A stretch of 54,700 nt of DNA from a bacterium (GCA_019912845.1 JAIOHU010000136.1:1-54700), one strand, 5' to 3'. Counted from the first letter of the stretch, positions 33,565 to 42,064 are shown. Program-made: numbers and translations. Notes: generated by a model from the letters alone, not told the origin.

Positions 33565-34933
33565 TTAATCCTTTTCCTGATAGCAGACGTACAACAGCTC
33601 CAATCTTTGGTTTCAAATAGTTAAACATTCCACGAAATTTACCATTCATAAGGAAAAACGAGAGATACCCGATAATCTGATAGATCATCAAAACACGTCT
33701 GGGTAGTCTCTTGATCTTCAGCGCACTTCCGCCGTACCGATCATAAGCATCCCAGTCTTTTTCCAGGTTCAATTTGTATCCAAACTTTCCTTCACTTGCG
33801 TAGTCGTATATTTTTGTCCCAGGATACGGAACCATGACTCCCAATCCGATCTCGAATGGATTTATTCTCACCGCTGCACGAATGGTATCCCATATAGATT
33901 TATGTGTTTCTCCCGGGTGACCCAGAATAAAAAAGGTAAAAGGTTTAATCCCCGCTCTCTTTATTTTCTGCACTGCCTGATCAGCTTCTTCGATTTTGTA
34001 GTTCCGACCACTATTTTTTAACACCCTGTTGTTACCTGATTCAACACCGATGCAAATCAAATTGCAATTTGCTCGTTTTGCCTTTTCAAGCAACTCCTCA
34101 TCAACCAGTTTCGGATGAGTCATACAATTGAAATAGGATATTTGGGGGATGTTTGTTCTCAGAATAGCATCGAGAATCTGATGTGTCGTTTCATTTTTAT
34201 AGAGGAAAATTTCGTCGTGCAGGAACACTTTTTCAGCACCATAATACCTGACAGCCTTCTCCCATTCTTCAACTACTGCTTCCGGATCCCGCCAACGTAC
34301 ACGGTCGCCCAGAACACGCATGCAGTACCCACATTTAAATGGACAGCCTCGACTAGCAAAAAGTCGGTACTCACTATCTGGATGAGTTTTGAACCAGTCT
34401 TTTTTGTAGTACAAATCGACAGCTGGTTGTGGTATTGTTTTGAGGTCAAGAAAATCGCTCTGTCTTCCGTTGAAGTGGGTATCTCCATTTCTACGGAAAG
34501 CCAGCCCCTTTATCTTTTCAAAATCACAGGTGCCATCCAACTGTGCTAATAGCTCTGTGAAGGGTACTTCTCCTTCACCTGCAATCGAAAAATCAAGCTG
34601 AGGGATTTCCTTCAGCGTCTCTTCAGGGCGTGCACTGGTGTGCGGTCCTCCTAATATGGTATGGATAGACGGCTTATTCTCTTTGACAACTTCAAAGATT
34701 TCTTTTGCACGAACCATCTCATGTGTCATTGCTGTTACACCGACAACGTCACATTTCCTCTGTGTGATTTCGGAAAGTAAATCTCCCGCACCCATCCGAT
34801 GGAAAGCAGCATCCAGAATTTCCACTTTATGACCTTGTCCGCGTACGTAACCCGCAACATAGGCTAATCCAAGCATATGGGAATGATACCAGTTAAAGGC
34901 ATCACCCCAGGGTTTCACCAGGAGAACATTCAT
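33485..34933 (-). CDS. B12-binding-domain radical-SAM protein (island, second)
   Basis: The 482-residue protein has an N-terminal cobalamin-binding-like domain (about 1-135; ILGGPHTSARPEETL) and the radical-SAM motif CPFKCGYC (C197, C201, C204). The later IGVESGNNRVLKNSGRNY and FILGHPGET motifs are typical of class B radical-SAM enzymes. It is distinct from the protein at 27055-28479. The C-terminal tail, from about residue 410, has a hydrophobic segment and is not recognised. The chemistry is probably methylation or another carbon-centred step on a lipid or glycan. It overlaps the upstream glycosyltransferase by four bases and the downstream one by 80 bp. Confidence 0.85.
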   Translation of the reverse strand: MNVLLVKPWGDAFNWYHSHMLGLAYVAGYVRGQGHKVEILDAAFHRMGAGDLLSEITQRKCDVVGVTAMTHEMVRAKEIFEVVKENKPSIHTILGGPHTSARPEETLKEIPQLDFSIAGEGEVPFTELLAQLDGTCDFEKIKGLAFRRNGDTHFNGRQSDFLDLKTIPQPAVDLYYKKDWFKTHPDSEYRLFASRGCPFKCGYCMRVLGDRVRWRDPEAVVEEWEKAVRYYGAEKVFLHDEIFLYKNETTHQILDAILRTNIPQISYFNCMTHPKLVDEELLEKAKRANCNLICIGVESGNNRVLKNSGRNYKIEEADQAVQKIKRAGIKPFTFFILGHPGETHKSIWDTIRAAVRINPFEIGLGVMVPYPGTKIYDYASEGKFGYKLNLEKDWDAYDRYGGSALKIKRLPRRVLMIYQIIGYLSFFLMNGKFRGMFNYLKPKIGAVVRLLSGKGLSEDSELGNSKTGSAYHRTLPKSQPNN

Positions 34934-35967
34934 TCACTGTCCTCCTGTTTTGAACCGAATCTGATCAGCAAACCATTAACAATACCTGCCAGGGAACCCA
35001 GAAAATGGGCGGTATGATATGTGATTATGGAAAGTGCAGTTAATGAGGTGAATGCAAACGACCGTTTTTGAATTGTCGCAGCATAGGCTGCGAGAAAAGA
35101 AATCAATGTGTAGATACATGCAGCTTTGGCGAAAATGGAAAAGGACTTTCGAAATATTGAGTATACTACGATGCCCAGTCCAGAAAACAAGGGAATGGTA
35201 TGCCTTTTATTCAAGCATGCGTTATGTCTAATTGAAGCGATCATCCGGTGTCTGGCATTCTGGAATCCCTTGCTGAAAAGTAAGGGGAAAGATTCAATAG
35301 TGCGGTATCTGGATACAATAGTTGGCGAAAAACAGGAACGCGCTCCGGTGTCAATCAACCGTTTATACCAGTCACAGTCTTCACCTCGAACCAGGGATTC
35401 GTTGAAAAAACCTGCTTTATCTACGTACTCACGTTTTACTGAATGCCAGTGCCCTATTGTATCAGCTTTAAATTTTCGACGAGTGAATGAATTGGTGCCG
35501 ACAGCAAAACGAGAAGAAAAAGCTTGAATGATTGTGTTTGGGATTAAATCCCTGGAGGGTGTCCAAGGAACCACACGTCCGCACACCATATCCCACTCAC
35601 CTGACAAGAGGATACGAACAACATTTTCAATGTATGTTTTGCTGGGAATCGCGTGACCAATATACAATGCAACAATATCGCCCTTACATTTTTTCAGCGC
35701 GATGTTTAATCCCTGCGCAATGCCACCATGTGGATTTTCATACATACGAAGCCAGGTAGGTTGCGAGGACTGGTAGGATTCTAGGGTCGAACGCGTACCA
35801 TCATTTCCACTGACGGCAAGGACCACTTCAATTTTATCTTTGGGATAGCTTTGATTCAAGAAGGAATCGAGACAATCCTTAATTACCTTTTCTTCGTTTC
35901 GAACCGCCATGAAAACGGATACTACTGGAAAATATTGATTTGCAATATCTTGTGTTGAGTCAATCAT
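34930..35967 (-). CDS. Family 2 glycosyltransferase heading the island glycan operon
   Basis: The 345-residue protein begins VVSVFMAVRNEEKVIKDCLD, a classic family 2 start, and has ALYIGHAIPS in the metal-site region and VRGEDCDWYKRLIDTG as the acceptor-site ED motif. In the metal-site region the usual DXD is replaced by GHA, as also seen in some members. C-terminal hydrophobic helices (about 245-335) anchor it at the membrane. It is the first gene of the nine-gene operon. Its start at ATG 35967 lacks a strong binding site. Confidence 0.87.
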   Translation of the reverse strand: MIDSTQDIANQYFPVVSVFMAVRNEEKVIKDCLDSFLNQSYPKDKIEVVLAVSGNDGTRSTLESYQSSQPTWLRMYENPHGGIAQGLNIALKKCKGDIVALYIGHAIPSKTYIENVVRILLSGEWDMVCGRVVPWTPSRDLIPNTIIQAFSSRFAVGTNSFTRRKFKADTIGHWHSVKREYVDKAGFFNESLVRGEDCDWYKRLIDTGARSCFSPTIVSRYRTIESFPLLFSKGFQNARHRMIASIRHNACLNKRHTIPLFSGLGIVVYSIFRKSFSIFAKAACIYTLISFLAAYAATIQKRSFAFTSLTALSIITYHTAHFLGSLAGIVNGLLIRFGSKQEDSE

Positions 35968-36610
35968 CCAGAAATACTTCCATTATAGAGTCCACAATCT
36001 CGAGGTTTCTTTGAGGAAAGCAAGATCAGTGCCAGTAAGGTAAATGATTGCATAAGTAATCTCAATTTGTTTGGAGAGCCTATATCTGTGATCTATATGC
36101 ACTGCATGGGAATATTATTCAAGAGGTTCGCGATGGGAGGTAACTGGCATATTTCCACTTCTTACTGAAAACACAGTAAGTTAATTTGGGGTAGTTTTAC
36201 AGCTATTGATTAAAGATTTGCGGTTGTATGGACGTGGGTTGCCTGTAAAGAATAGGTTTGATTTATGGAATTGTTCAGTTTCATCCCAGGGTGCTTTCAG
36301 CTGGAATCCAGGAGGCATCCGAAGGTGCCGGATTTATAAAAGGGTTCTGGTATTATTATGCATTGAACTATTTTAATGCCATCAGTCAACGCATCAGAGT
36401 CGATACGCCCTCCCAATTTCAGTAACAAATATGAATCACTTGTGGTTTCTGAAGCCAATTGATTGTATTACTCTTATCAACTAAAAATAGGTCCGAGGAG
36501 AAAAGATCAACTGTAGTAAAAACTGTTCGTTGTAACAATTTGATCTATCCTATGCGTACTCCTATTTTCATCCAGATAAAACTTTTACTTCAGGAGAAAT
36601 TGGGACTAAA
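35968..36610. other. Divergent intergenic region with a family A repeat
   Basis: This 640-bp region lies between the leftward glycan operon and the rightward acyltransferase gene and should hold both promoters. A family A repeat occupies 36282-36315 (CATCCCAGGGTGCTTTCAGC then TGGAATCCAGGAGG). I see no protein-coding frame of note. Confidence 0.6.
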
Positions 36611-37747
36611 GTGAACTGGCAATCTTACCGACGAATAACCAGTACAGGAAATTTTATCAATGAGATTGACAGTATTCGTTTCATTGCTATCATTGCTGTC
36701 GTTCTTTTTCATCTGACAGGTTACTTTGCTATAAAAGCACCTTCCTCAGTACCATCTGATTTAATCAGCACATTCCTCATTAGTGTAATAAGAAAAGGTT
36801 CGATTGGAGTAGAACTCTTTTTTGTGATTAGTGGATTTATCCTTGGTCTTCCATTTGCCAACCAGCATATCAATCGTGGTAAGAAGGTAAACCTCAGGCA
36901 ATATTTTGTTCGACGATTTACTAGACTGGTACCCCCTTACATCACTGTTATGTCCTCCCTTCTACTTGCACATATCTATATTTTTAACAACTACAGCCCA
37001 GAAGTTGCAATTTTCGACTACTTGGCATCCATTGTATTTTTGAATAATATTATATTTCCAGATCACCTCCCATATATGACCGGGGTCGCATGGAGTCTTG
37101 AAATCGAAGTACAATTCTATTTCATGGCTCCTCTACTTGCCATTGCATTTAGACTTCCCCGTTTTAGAAGGATTTCAGTTTATGTATTTGCGGTAATCCT
37201 GATTATAACGGCAAACCACTTTATCCAATACCCATTTAAATTTCTGGCTGAATGGCTGCACTTTTTCTTGATTGGTTTTCTGCTTGCAGAAATCTATGTT
37301 GTTAGAAAGGAGATTCCTGCTCAAAACATTTTTCCACCCATGTTTTATGCTATAACCGGGATAATTGCGTTTATTGTATTGTGGTTTACCACGAATACTG
37401 AATATCTATTGCTGGAATTTATCCAAGCCGCATCCATTTTCTATTTCTACTATGTCGTATTATTCTGTAATGTCTTCTTATTCTTTTTCAAAAATCCGCT
37501 TGTTGCAATCCTCGGTGGGATGTGCTATACGATTTACTTAATTCACTATGTGCTAATTTCGCTAACAACAAGGTTCATTCTTCCAAGTCTATTACAAATG
37601 CCTGATGCATCAGCATATTTTGGATTTCTTATCCTGATGACTGTGTTTATAGTTGTGATATCCGCAGTTGTCTTTAGAAGAATTGAACGACCTTTTATGG
37701 CTAAAAACTGGCATCTTAAACTTATTCATACCCTTCGTCAATTGTGA
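36611..37747 (+). CDS. Acyltransferase 3 family membrane protein
   Basis: The 378-residue protein begins with the OafA/NodX-type signature: IDSIRFIAIIAVVLFHLTGYF (split here across about 20 residues), with the catalytic His in that helix, and GVELFFVISGFILG. Around ten membrane helices follow. The family O-acylates sugars of O-antigen, peptidoglycan or exopolysaccharide at the membrane, usually with acetyl groups. The start is GTG 36611; AGGAGA lies 15 or more bases upstream, which is long. It is divergent from the glycan operon and probably decorates its product. Confidence 0.88.
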   Translation: MNWQSYRRITSTGNFINEIDSIRFIAIIAVVLFHLTGYFAIKAPSSVPSDLISTFLISVIRKGSIGVELFFVISGFILGLPFANQHINRGKKVNLRQYFVRRFTRLVPPYITVMSSLLLAHIYIFNNYSPEVAIFDYLASIVFLNNIIFPDHLPYMTGVAWSLEIEVQFYFMAPLLAIAFRLPRFRRISVYVFAVILIITANHFIQYPFKFLAEWLHFFLIGFLLAEIYVVRKEIPAQNIFPPMFYAITGIIAFIVLWFTTNTEYLLLEFIQAASIFYFYYVVLFCNVFLFFFKNPLVAILGGMCYTIYLIHYVLISLTTRFILPSLLQMPDASAYFGFLILMTVFIVVISAVVFRRIERPFMAKNWHLKLIHTLRQL

Positions 37748-38199
37748 AAGGGACGCCTTGTAACGATCATACCTGTCTAAAGTCTTTATTCCAACGGACA
37801 TTCACACAGAAAGTTGTGATGATGCGATAAAGTATTGATCGGGGAGCAATGGAAAAGTCAGAAAGCAATATCTCAAGAATCAATTGATTGTGAGATTGGA
37901 AAGAATATCATCTTCATCCGCCACATTCCTATTGGCTTTCAGCGTTTTCAATGATACCATTATTTTTATGATGAACACACTTAAAATACAGTTGAATATC
38001 GTCCTAAATTGGTGTTGTTCTTGTAACCAAATAATCCTTGAAAATCTGTTCTATGATATCCTTCGTCTTCATTCGTATTCATACCAGTTGTGTTGTCATG
38101 AATGAATGCTCTTTTCGATTCTATTTTGTCAGCAACCCTTGAAGTGAACTTTTCAGGTTCTATAAAACTGTAAAATCCAATAAAACTTGCGCTTCTATA
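37748..38199. other. Intergenic stretch, no gene seen
   Basis: This AT-rich stretch between the acyltransferase and the convergent small gene shows no convincing ORF, RNA or repeat. Short plus-strand frames near 37880-38105 have no ribosome binding site and biased residue content. Confidence 0.45.
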
Positions 38200-38559
38200 T
38201 CAACCTTGTGTTTGAGGAGTAAGACCAGTAATCCACTTTTCATCCAATTCCAATCTTACTTGTCGTTTGATTCCCCCAATAATCCCAGTAACATCCATAT
38301 ACGACATATGCTTACTTTTGATATTTGTTATCGACAATGGATCGTACCCAATTTTTTTAAGACGATCTTGAATTATCTCAGGAATTGAAAATCTTACACG
38401 GAACCAGTTTTCATCATCTTCACTAAAATCAGTCGGTTCAAAATACCATTCATCCGCGCTATAACCATACAGTTTGCATTTAACAGAATCCTCTTGAAAT
38501 GCACCCTCGGGCAATTCCTTAGAAGATAATAAGTGCACCTGATATTGACCCTGCAACAT
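38200..38559 (-). CDS. Small hypothetical protein near the right end of the island
   Basis: The 119-residue product is not recognised. It is acidic in the middle (EPTDFSEDDENWFRVRF) and has no signal peptide or membrane helix. The composition looks like a genuine soluble protein, but no strong ribosome binding site precedes ATG 38559. It is isolated between two non-coding stretches. If real, it is island cargo of unknown role. Confidence 0.55.
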   Translation of the reverse strand: MLQGQYQVHLLSSKELPEGAFQEDSVKCKLYGYSADEWYFEPTDFSEDDENWFRVRFSIPEIIQDRLKKIGYDPLSITNIKSKHMSYMDVTGIIGGIKRQVRLELDEKWITGLTPQTQG

Positions 38560-38926
38560 GCCTAAATATGAACCTTTTAATCTCTTAGCGGTTTAATTCC
38601 TCGAAGCTTGCTTCGACCAGCTAAATTTGTTTTTTTGTTGCCATGAGCGACTATATCCATAAGAACATAATGTATCGGTACTACCCATCACATTGTTAGC
38701 AAGTGAAATATCGCAAATCGTTATTTTCACAAGAAATAGATCATGCTCTTTGTGATGTTTGCCTTGAGATTTCACAACGCTATGCTCCAGATTAGCGTTT
38801 CAGATGGGAAAATTGCGACAGATTCAATAAAGGTGAGATCAATATTCCGAATGAAGACGATAATAATATGTGCCAATGTCTTTGTTGAATCATGCGAACT
38901 GGAGGTAAAAGTGACAAACGACGAAT
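38560..38926. other. Non-coding right end of the island
   Basis: This holds a small hairpin around 38602-38617 (CGAAG-CTTG-CTTCG) and otherwise no feature that I recognise. A 66-codon open frame at 38743-38943 has no binding site and is probably chance. Confidence 0.45.
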
Positions 38927-38955
38927 TTTACAATTTGATGTAAGTACTATATTAT
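38927..38955 (+). promoter_or_regulatory. Outward-facing promoter candidate at the island's right end
   Basis: TTTACA (38927-38932), a 17-bp spacer and TATTAT (38950-38955) point rightward through attR toward the cobalamin-sensor gene. Only about 37 bp lie between the attR hairpin and that gene, so its promoter must be in or left of attR. This is the best pair I see. Confidence 0.4.
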
Positions 38956-39007
38956 TTATGATGTTATAGATGTATGTTGATGATTGGAAATTGTTTCCCA
39001 GGATCTG

Positions 39008-39060
39008 GGCGTCTCCACGACATAGCCCCCAAGCCTTGTATTCACAGGGTTTGGGGCTAT
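39008..39060 (+). other. attR: right attachment repeat with displaced ssrA end and terminator
   Basis: Positions 39008-39056 match attL 18192-18240 at 47 of 49 positions, starting with GGCGTCTCCACGACATA. The hairpin ATAGCCCC (39022-39029) / GGGGCTAT (39053-39060) is a second version of the ssrA terminator, followed by CTTTATT. No tmRNA body lies to its left, so this is the displaced copy. Confidence 0.85.
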
Positions 39061-39096
39061 CTTTATTCAGATGTGATAACTAGGAGGTTAATAAAA

Positions 39097-40173
39097 ATGA
39101 TTGATTCGAACCCCCCAGTTAAAATTTCGAAGCAGGCATTAGATTCTCTTATTGAGAAACAGAATCTACTTGTCAGCCTGGTAGACTCAGAATTAGCAGC
39201 TCTGGCGAATATAAATGTTCTGCTGGGCAATAATCCCTTCTCGATTGCACATACCAACCATGAAAACCACATTAGATTTATTTCTACTGTGCTATCGTTT
39301 GGTGCTAAAGATTTATTGATTAATATGTTACCCTGGGTCTATAGATCTTATCATTCACACGGCGTTTCTTATGATTATTTTCCTGTAGTCTTGAAGGCGT
39401 GGGAAAAGGTTATTTCTGCTACACTCACGCAGGAAGAATCAAAAGAAATCATACCACTTTACCACTGGATGAGAGCTCAGCATTCCAACGTAATCATTGA
39501 AGCCGAGTCATCTTCAAATAAATCAAGCATTCAAGACAATCCGGGTGGAATAATCAATAGTGACTTTCTTGCTGCAATTTTACAAGGTGATCATCGGACA
39601 GCAACACAACTGGCATTTGACTATGTTCAGGATCCAAGCTACTTAGCTGGTTTTTACATTAAAACGATACAGAGTAGTTTGTGGAATGTTGGTGAAATGT
39701 GGGAGCACGGCTTGATTACTGTAGCTCAGGAGCATTTGGCAAGCGCTACAGTTGGAAATGTGATGGCAAATCTTTACAGCCGTACACGCTTTACAAAAAA
39801 ACAAATGGGCGTAGCCATCGTGACTACTGCTTCAGGTGAGTTTCATGAGATTTGTAGCCGAATGGTAGCAGACCTTTTGGAAACAGATGGATGGGAAGTT
39901 AAATATTTAGGTGCAAATACTCCACCTGAAGATGTAGCATCACTCTGTGCATCAATGAATGCTAAATTCGCAGCAATATCAGTTACCATGCATTTTAACC
40001 TGCCATCTGCAGGAAAAATTATTGAGGCGATTCGCCAGCATTCAGACAAAACACGGATTTTGGTTGGAGGTCAAGCCTTCGCCAATCCAAGTGAGCTCTG
40101 GCGCACGATCGGTGCTGATGCATATGGTGCCGATGTGGCAACTTCAGTTGATTTGGCTCGTAGTTGGGTATGA
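39097..40173 (+). CDS. Cobalamin-binding sensor protein, CarH/AerR-like B12 module
   Basis: The 358-residue protein from this start has an N-terminal helical region (about 1-135) and a two-part cobalamin-binding unit. The helical cap has the Trp and EH residues seen in CarH-type modules (VGEMWEHGLITVAQEHLASA). The Rossmann part has the likely cobalt-ligand His in TTASGEFHEICSRM followed by VKYLGANTPPEDV and VGGQAF. No DNA-binding or catalytic domain is present, so it is likely a sensor that signals to a partner, perhaps through light or B12 status. AGGAGG sits seven bases before ATG 39097. The frame stays open through attR to ATG 38974, but that extension lacks a binding site. The next gene follows after 10 bp. 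Confidence 0.85.
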   Translation: MIDSNPPVKISKQALDSLIEKQNLLVSLVDSELAALANINVLLGNNPFSIAHTNHENHIRFISTVLSFGAKDLLINMLPWVYRSYHSHGVSYDYFPVVLKAWEKVISATLTQEESKEIIPLYHWMRAQHSNVIIEAESSSNKSSIQDNPGGIINSDFLAAILQGDHRTATQLAFDYVQDPSYLAGFYIKTIQSSLWNVGEMWEHGLITVAQEHLASATVGNVMANLYSRTRFTKKQMGVAIVTTASGEFHEICSRMVADLLETDGWEVKYLGANTPPEDVASLCASMNAKFAAISVTMHFNLPSAGKIIEAIRQHSDKTRILVGGQAFANPSELWRTIGADAYGADVATSVDLARSWV

Positions 40174-40183
40174 GGGAAGCACA

Positions 40184-40819
40184 ATGGCACTTGATCAATT
40201 TTGGACAATTTGCACAGATATCCTCAGGACTCATTTTCAGTTAAAGGATGCTCCACCAACCGCAGTTGTGAATCGAAAGGGCATAGTACAAGAATGCAAT
40301 CCCTCTTTTCATGAATTAATGAGCTTATCTGAAAATATGGATGCTCTTTATATACCTGAGTTGGATGAGACCAATGATTCTAAAGTATTATTGAAAGTGA
40401 GCGATGGAAAAATTGTTCTTCGTCCCAAAGCTGAATCGAAACAGACTTATCTATTCCAGATATATCAATCTGAGGAAGTAAAGGTAATCATCTGCAATCG
40501 AGTACAATACACTGATACACTCATTTTGAGTAAGTTATCTGCTATGCATGAAGAACTGATTAATTCTTCAAGGGAACTACATAAGAAGAATCTCGAACTA
40601 GAGGAAGCCTATGCACAAATCCGAACGTTAGGTGCAATTCTTCCCATTTGTTCAAGTTGCAAAAAGATCAGGAATGATGAGGGGTATTGGAAAGAAGTAG
40701 AATCGTACATAAGCGAACATACAGATACGCAGTTCAGTCACAGTATCTGCCAAGACTGTATGGAAAAAGAATATCCTCGTGAAGAATATCCATACCTATA
40801 TACGGATTCAGAGAAGTGA
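40184..40819 (+). CDS. PAS-like protein with coiled coil and C-terminal four-cysteine module
   Basis: The 211-residue protein has a PAS-like N-terminal part (about 25-115; PPTAVVNRKGIVQECNPSFH), a coiled coil (about 120-150; LHKKNLELEEAYAQIRTLG) and a C-terminal module ICSSCKKIRNDEGYW ... ICQDCMEKEYP with two CxxC pairs. This module is often found at the end of bacterial receiver and PAS proteins and may bind zinc; its role is not established. No kinase or cyclase domain is visible. It starts at ATG 40184 with GAGGGA upstream, 10 bp after the cobalamin-sensor stop, so the two are most likely one operon and a signalling pair. Confidence 0.8.
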   Translation: MALDQFWTICTDILRTHFQLKDAPPTAVVNRKGIVQECNPSFHELMSLSENMDALYIPELDETNDSKVLLKVSDGKIVLRPKAESKQTYLFQIYQSEEVKVIICNRVQYTDTLILSKLSAMHEELINSSRELHKKNLELEEAYAQIRTLGAILPICSSCKKIRNDEGYWKEVESYISEHTDTQFSHSICQDCMEKEYPREEYPYLYTDSEK

Positions 40820-40918
40820 TATCATTGCAGGTGTCAAAACATTATCGCTATTGAGAAGGTTACCATTTCAGGTTGAATAAGTGTTGCTTTCTTCCAAAAT
40901 TATAGAAATCACCAAGGC

Positions 40919-42064
40919 TCACTCACGATCCAGTATTTTTTGAATACGGGTTAGTAACATTTTCAAATTGAAGGGTTTTACGATAAAATCAACAATATCC
41001 AGTGTTAATGCTTCTTCAAGAATTTCCTTGCTATGATGTCCACTCACAATAATGAAGGGCGTTAAATGCAATTCGCGGTATTGCTTCAACTGGCGGATGG
41101 TATCAAATCCAGATATTCCAGGCATTGATATATCCATTATCACCAGGTCGGGATGAACATTTTTTATCAAACGAATTGCAGCGTAACCATCAATGGCATC
41201 TACTGTTCGGTAACCAGCATGATTTAACAGCTTTACCAGAAGTGTTCTCATTTGAATGTCATCATCGGCAATCAAGATCAGTTGATCACTCTTTTCCTTT
41301 TTACGTTCTGGCTGCTGCTCGAGTAGTTTTCTCTCCTTACTTCTTGCCACTGATTCTTGTTGATAATCATTGTGCAGGTATTTCTCCAGCTTCGCTTTTG
41401 ATTCCTTATCCTTAAGATCGAATTCGATCTGGACATTCTCTGGATCTTTATTACTCTGTTTTATTAATCCATCTGCGACCAGTTCCCCAAGATCAAACAG
41501 GTTCAGCTTCATTCCTTTGATTCGTTTACGTTCGAGTGTCCCTTTCTGAATGTTGGGAATGTTTGCTTTCAGTTTGCCAAGACTGATTTCAAGCACTCGA
41601 ACCTGTGGTGGGGCTCCCTCAATAGGAATCTCCAAATAGACCGGCTTCTTCTTACTGGGTATGGAGATATACAGGTTTGATACTCGATGTAATGGTGTCA
41701 ATACTTCAGCCAATACATCAACAATATCTTTTCGCTTCAGTGTTTTGATCAGCTTAATCTTGAAGGAAACCCTGTGGAGTAAGCCATCGAGGTAATACTG
41801 CGAACGTGCCAGATATATTTTATGAAGGTAGGGTTTCATAGACTTTTTAAATGGGATCAACAGTATAGCGGAGGTCCCATCTGAAAGCAATACACGGTGC
41901 ACAATTTCACTTTGGAAATCTTGGTTGCCATTAAACATATTTATAGCTGGTGAATCACGGAGAATTCGCTTGAAGCAATCTTCCTGCTCTTCTTTGCTTG
42001 CAACAATTTTACCAAATGGTTCTGGTAATTTACCTTGAGTGTCATTTTCTTTGTTCATGGACAA
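40919..42064 (-). CDS. PilZ-like/YcgR-like N-terminal part fused to a receiver domain
   Basis: The 381-residue protein ends in a complete receiver domain (about 262-381): acidic DDD near LILIADDD, phospho-acceptor Asp in LVIMDISMPG, and the conserved Lys in DFIVKPF. Residues about 20-235 resemble a YcgR-N/PilZ pair by their strand pattern, and the FDLKDKESKAKLEKYLHNDYQQ segment looks like the end of a PilZ domain. The RxxxR di-GMP motif is incomplete (HRVSNLYIS) and the D/NxSxxG motif reads EISLGKL. Binding of c-di-GMP is therefore doubtful. It is convergent with the B12-sensor pair and follows the hybrid kinase on the same strand after 119 bp. Confidence 0.7.
   Translation of the reverse strand: MSMNKENDTQGKLPEPFGKIVASKEEQEDCFKRILRDSPAINMFNGNQDFQSEIVHRVLLSDGTSAILLIPFKKSMKPYLHKIYLARSQYYLDGLLHRVSFKIKLIKTLKRKDIVDVLAEVLTPLHRVSNLYISIPSKKKPVYLEIPIEGAPPQVRVLEISLGKLKANIPNIQKGTLERKRIKGMKLNLFDLGELVADGLIKQSNKDPENVQIEFDLKDKESKAKLEKYLHNDYQQESVARSKERKLLEQQPERKKEKSDQLILIADDDIQMRTLLVKLLNHAGYRTVDAIDGYAAIRLIKNVHPDLVIMDISMPGISGFDTIRQLKQYRELHLTPFIIVSGHHSKEILEEALTLDIVDFIVKPFNLKMLLTRIQKILDRE

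Larger units (their letters stand above)
18192..39056. mobile_element. ssrA-integrated genomic island (20.8 kb) bounded by 49-bp attL/attR
   Basis: A 49-bp segment covering the last ssrA bases and its terminator (18192-18240) recurs in direct orientation at 39008-39056 with 47 of 49 positions identical; the mismatches are 18209/39025 and 18226/39042. A complete tyrosine integrase begins 77 bp inside the left copy. Integration into the 3' end of tmRNA genes with restoration of the gene is a well-known habit of tyrosine-recombinase elements. The left third has phage- or plasmid-like genes (HTH, primase-helicase, DUF932, Cas4-like nuclease). The right two thirds carry a nine-gene glycan operon, an acyltransferase and an unknown gene. 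No capsid, portal, relaxase or conjugation gene is visible, so it is more like an integrative island or satellite than a full prophage or ICE. Confidence 0.85.

Noticed and set aside
38743-38943. Possible 66-residue protein at the island right end
   Set aside because: There is no binding site, no recognisable motif, and the composition is not convincing.
18192-39056. Full prophage or conjugative element
   Set aside because: No capsid, tail, portal, terminase, relaxase or type IV secretion gene is present between the attachment repeats.
38974-39096. N-terminal extension of the cobalamin-sensor protein through attR
   Set aside because: The frame is open for 41 more codons, but it crosses the attachment repeat and has no ribosome binding site, whereas ATG 39097 has AGGAGG.
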